7,291 nucleotides of DNA. Source: Cyanobacteria bacterium T3Sed10_344R1 (GTDB lineage Bacteria > Cyanobacteriota > Cyanobacteriia > Phormidesmidales > Phormidesmidaceae). The position numbers and the translations under genes are program-made. Where the stretch lies: positions 1-7,291 of the forward strand of contig PXDR01000240.1 of the NCBI GenBank assembly GCA_003566335.1. Reading direction: 5' to 3'. Under the pieces are notes generated by a model. It saw only the letters and a list, made by a program, of their open reading frames with translations. It was not told the origin of the DNA and ran no database searches. Below, piece by piece: positions 5,304 to 7,291 of this stretch (position 1 is the first letter of the stretch; the number at the start of each line of letters is the position of its first letter).

Positions 5304-5372
5304 TCTGGGGCCGGGGCCGTCGGCTAGTCGGGATACCCCAGAAGACTCCCAGAGAGTTCCCAGAGGACTGGG
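5304..5372 (+). repeat. Three 11-bp units starting CCCAGA, framed by two CTGGG boxes, upstream of uraA
   Basis: CCCAGAAGACT (5337-5347), CCCAGAGAGTT (5348-5358) and CCCAGAGGACT (5359-5369) are adjacent 11-bp units. TCTGGGG at 5304-5310 is the exact complement of CCCCAGA at 5336-5342. CTGGG at 5368-5372 can pair with CCCAG at 5359 around an AGGA loop. If this lies in the uraA leader, the units offer mutually exclusive pairings. The segment between, 5310-5335, is very GC-rich. Confidence 0.65.
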
Positions 5373-5400
5373 CTGAACAGATTTTTGGGGTGGAGCAGCT

Positions 5401-5410
5401 TATTATAAAT
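5401..5410. promoter_or_regulatory. AT-rich -10-like element readable on both strands
   Basis: TATTATAAAT reads TATAAA or TATTAT on the plus strand and a perfect TATAAT on the minus strand (5407-5402). No good -35 hexamer lies 16-18 bp away on either strand. It may be the uraA -10, giving a leader of about 45 nt, or the start of a longer minus-strand transcript reaching the terminator at 5153. Low confidence in either. Confidence 0.25.
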
Positions 5411-5457
5411 TGCCAGATTTACGGCTCGTTCTGACGTCAGCATTTTTCTGTATTCCT

Positions 5458-6774
5458 ATGACCGACTCTTCAAACTCTGCTTTGCCTGAGGCCGATCAGG
5501 CAGGTCTCTACCGCTTTCGCCTGAAGGATTTAGTGGTGGGGGCGCAAATGCTGTTTGTGGCCTTTGGGGCGCTGGTGCTGGTGCCGATTTTGACCGGGCT
5601 AGACCCGAATGTGGCGCTGTTTACGGCGGGCATTGGCACGCTGCTGTTTCAGCTGATTACGGGGGGGCGGGTGCCGGTGTTTTTGGCCTCTTCGTTTGCC
5701 TTTATTGCCCCGATTACCCTCAGTACGGAAACCTATGGCCTGCCTGCGACTCTCTCTGGCCTAATGGCGGCGGGGGGCTTCTACCTGGTGCTGAGTCTGG
5801 CCATTTTTTGGCGGGGGCCAGGCTTTTTGCTGCGTTTGTTGCCGCCCGTGGTGACTGGCCCGGTGATTATGGTGATTGGCTTGGCGTTGGCTCCAATCGC
5901 TGTGGATATGTCCACCAGTGAAGGGGAGACCTATGGAGTGGGGCTGGCGACTGCGATCGCAACCCTATCCCTAGCCGCCACGATTTTGACGGCGGTGCTG
6001 GCCCGAGGCTTTTTGCGGGTGGTGCCGATTTTGGTCGGCATTGTGGTGGGCTATGGGGTGTCGCTGCCCTTGGGCCTCGTGGATTTTTCCCCCATCGGGG
6101 AAGCGCCCTGGTTCAGCCTGCCCAGCTTTACCACGCCGGAATTTAGCCTGCCTGCGATCGCATTCATTTTGCCCGTTGCGATCGCACCGGCCATTGAGCA
6201 CTTTGGCGATGTCTTGGCGATTGGGTCGGTGACGGGCCAAAACTACCTGCGCAATCCTGGTGTCCACCGCACCCTGCTGGGGGATGGCCTTGCCACCAGC
6301 TTTGCCGCCATGCTGGGCGGGCCACCGAACACCACCTACTCCGAGGTAACGGGGGCCGTAGCCCTTACCCGAGTGTTTAACGCCGGGGTGATGACCTGGG
6401 CAGCTCTGATTGCAGTGGTGCTGTCCTTTGCGGGCAAGCTGGGGGCGCTGTTGCGCACCATTCCTTTGCCGGTGATGGGCGGAATCTTGATAGTGCTGTT
6501 CGGCACCATCGTCGTTGTCGGCATCAATAGCCTGGTCAAGTCGGGGGACGACCTGCTGCTGCCCCGCAACTTGACGATTGTGGCGGTGATTTTAGTGCTG
6601 GGGGTTGGCGGCATGACCGTAGATGCCGGAGCCTTTAGTCTGGAAGGCATCGGCCTATGCAGCATTGTCGGCGTGGTGCTTAACCTGGTGCTGCCAGGGT
6701 ATCAGCGCTCAGCCACCAATCCAGCCGAGTCCCCTGACCCTGACCCAGCCACCGATCCGGCAGCCATTGACTAG
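5458..6774 (+). CDS. uraA: Uracil permease, UraA-type NCS2 (nucleobase/ascorbate) transporter
   Basis: This is an inner-membrane nucleobase importer, most likely proton-coupled uracil uptake feeding pyrimidine salvage. The protein is 438 residues from the ATG at 5458, close to the 429 of E. coli UraA, and hydrophobic nearly throughout, with room for the 14 membrane segments of the fold. Family landmarks: VVGAQMLFVAFGALVLVP (26-43) in the first helix, VPVFLASSFAFIAP (72-85), AIEHFGD (245-251) whose Glu247 corresponds to the uracil-binding Glu241 of UraA, and GGPPNTTYSEVTGAVALTR (287-305) whose Glu296 corresponds to Glu290. The TTYSE form points to the uracil rather than the xanthine/urate branch. 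The C-terminal tail (about 420-438) is hydrophilic with repeated Asp-Pro. A frame extension to a TTG at 5410 adds 16 residues without family character and was not used. It diverges from the small RNA and converges with the asparaginase gene 20 bp away. Three HIP1 octamers lie within the gene. Confidence 0.93.
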   Translation: MTDSSNSALPEADQAGLYRFRLKDLVVGAQMLFVAFGALVLVPILTGLDPNVALFTAGIGTLLFQLITGGRVPVFLASSFAFIAPITLSTETYGLPATLSGLMAAGGFYLVLSLAIFWRGPGFLLRLLPPVVTGPVIMVIGLALAPIAVDMSTSEGETYGVGLATAIATLSLAATILTAVLARGFLRVVPILVGIVVGYGVSLPLGLVDFSPIGEAPWFSLPSFTTPEFSLPAIAFILPVAIAPAIEHFGDVLAIGSVTGQNYLRNPGVHRTLLGDGLATSFAAMLGGPPNTTYSEVTGAVALTRVFNAGVMTWAALIAVVLSFAGKLGALLRTIPLPVMGGILIVLFGTIVVVGINSLVKSGDDLLLPRNLTIVAVILVLGVGGMTVDAGAFSLEGIGLCSIVGVVLNLVLPGYQRSATNPAESPDPDPATDPAAID

Positions 6775-6775
6775 C

Positions 6776-6808
6776 CCGGTTTAGCTGTACTGACTTAACA
6801 GCTACCGG
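6776..6808. terminator. Hairpin between convergent genes, possible bidirectional terminator
   Basis: CCGGT plus AGCTGT (6776-6780 and 6783-6788) pair with ACAGCT and ACCGG (6798-6803 and 6804-6808), an 11-bp stem with a 2-base bulge and a 9-base loop. It starts one base after the uraA stop, and its right arm covers the last codons of the minus-strand gene, with that gene's stop codon in the loop. There is no U-run on either strand, so termination strength is uncertain. Confidence 0.5.
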
Positions 6809-7291
6809 TCTGAGTACCCCGAGGCAGTTCTAGGGTGTCTCCGATGTCGGCCCCGTCATGGTAAGCCGCTAGCAAAATGTCGCTAGTTTTGCCCCAGCTC
6901 ACAGTGCCCTGGGCATCGAGTGCGATCGCACCGAGATCTCTTTGGTTGCGATCGCACTCCTGAAACGACCGCGCCACCGCATCCGCCAAGCTCAGACCAT
7001 CCGTTACCCGCACCACAATCCGCGCGGCCAGACATTCATCAATGATGTCTTCTCCAATGCCCGTACAGCTCACCGCTGCTTCTGAGGTGGCGTAGTTGCC
7101 AGCGGGCATGGCCGAATCACTTACTCGGCCAATCCGCTCTAGCCCTTTGCCGCCAGTGGAAGTCCCTGCCGCTAGCCGTCCCTGATTATCTAAAGCCACC
7201 ACGCCAATGGTGCCTCGCCGGGCGCTAGACTCGGCAGCCAACTCTGGTTCTGCCACCACGCCCGCCATACTCCTCTGAAAATTACCAGATC
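6795..7291 (-). CDS. iaaA: Plant-type isoaspartyl peptidase/L-asparaginase, C-terminal (beta) part; N-terminus outside window
   Basis: This is an Ntn-hydrolase that cleaves itself into alpha and beta subunits and hydrolyses isoaspartyl dipeptides and L-asparagine in the cytoplasm. The visible 165 codons hold the end of the alpha-beta linker and the whole beta part. The nucleophile is the Thr of RRGTIGVVALD, codon 7211-7209. Counting from it, the second Thr of TSTGG is at +18, Arg at +28 and Asp at +31 (GRVSD), which are exactly the spacings of Thr197, Arg207 and Asp210 from Thr179 in E. coli IaaA. The Thr of SCTGIGE corresponds to Thr230, after a two-residue gap. The ATG at 7268 is internal: the frame is open to the window edge, AGGAG sits only one base before it, and a start there would lack the alpha subunit. 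About 150-180 residues are probably missing. The gene ends facing uraA. Two HIP1 octamers lie within it. Confidence 0.9.
   Translation of the reverse strand, partial: SGNFQRSMAGVVAEPELAAESSARRGTIGVVALDNQGRLAAGTSTGGKGLERIGRVSDSAMPAGNYATSEAAVSCTGIGEDIIDECLAARIVVRVTDGLSLADAVARSFQECDRNQRDLGAIALDAQGTVSWGKTSDILLAAYHDGADIGDTLELPRGTQTGSC

Noticed and set aside
5337..5369. CRISPR-like array
   Set aside because: The 11-bp units are directly adjacent, with no spacers, far shorter than CRISPR repeats, and no cas genes are nearby.
5191..5376. 61-codon plus-strand frame
   Set aside because: It has a non-ATG start, runs antisense across the small RNA and through the CCCAGA repeats, and resembles nothing.
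7266..7268. ATG as the start of a short asparaginase
   Set aside because: The frame is open to the window edge, AGGAG is only one base away, and a start here would omit the alpha subunit needed for the fold.

Overview
The window looks like chromosomal DNA of a cyanobacterium. The strongest clue is the HIP1 octamer GCGATCGC, which I count nine times (157, 403, 808, 823, 5953, 6154, 6178, 6922, 6948). The gene content agrees: two of the proteins look like cyanobacteria-restricted families. The fairly high GC and the gene mix would suit a filamentous or Leptolyngbya-like lineage, but that is a guess. There is no sign of phage, transposase genes or a CRISPR array.

Layout from left to right. (1) Positions 1-1010, minus strand: the N-terminal three quarters of MurF, the last cytoplasmic enzyme of peptidoglycan precursor synthesis, cut by the window edge. 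(2) 1011-1502: a long non-coding stretch between the divergent murF and the next gene, with short tandem duplications and a plausible promoter. (3) 1503-2786, plus strand: a 427-residue soluble protein of unknown function with a GTG start. (4) 3052-4122, plus: a single-pass membrane protein with a long Pro/Ala linker and a small C-terminal domain resembling the periplasmic domains of GspC/PilP. (5) 4335-4919, plus: a 194-residue coiled-coil protein with a good ribosome binding site. (6) 4920-5457: a repeat-rich intergenic region holding a tandem repeat, a large imperfect palindrome of the TTCGACAAGCTCAG type, and on the minus strand a compact small-RNA gene with its own promoter and a strong intrinsic terminator. 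(7) 5458-6774, plus: a UraA-type uracil permease (NCS2 family). (8) 6795 to the right edge, minus: the C-terminal part, including the catalytic threonine, of a plant-type isoaspartyl peptidase/L-asparaginase. It converges on uraA across a hairpin that could end both transcripts.

The genes do not form one pathway. They read as a string of mostly single-gene units with sizeable spacers (265, 212 and 538 bp between successive plus-strand genes). The most interesting element is the small RNA at about 5241-5153. It has a 10-bp 5' hairpin, an unpaired stretch containing UCCUCACAC, and a 9-bp terminator hairpin followed by seven U. This is the architecture of the cyanobacterial regulatory RNA Yfr1, although the first two bases of the canonical 11-nt motif differ here.
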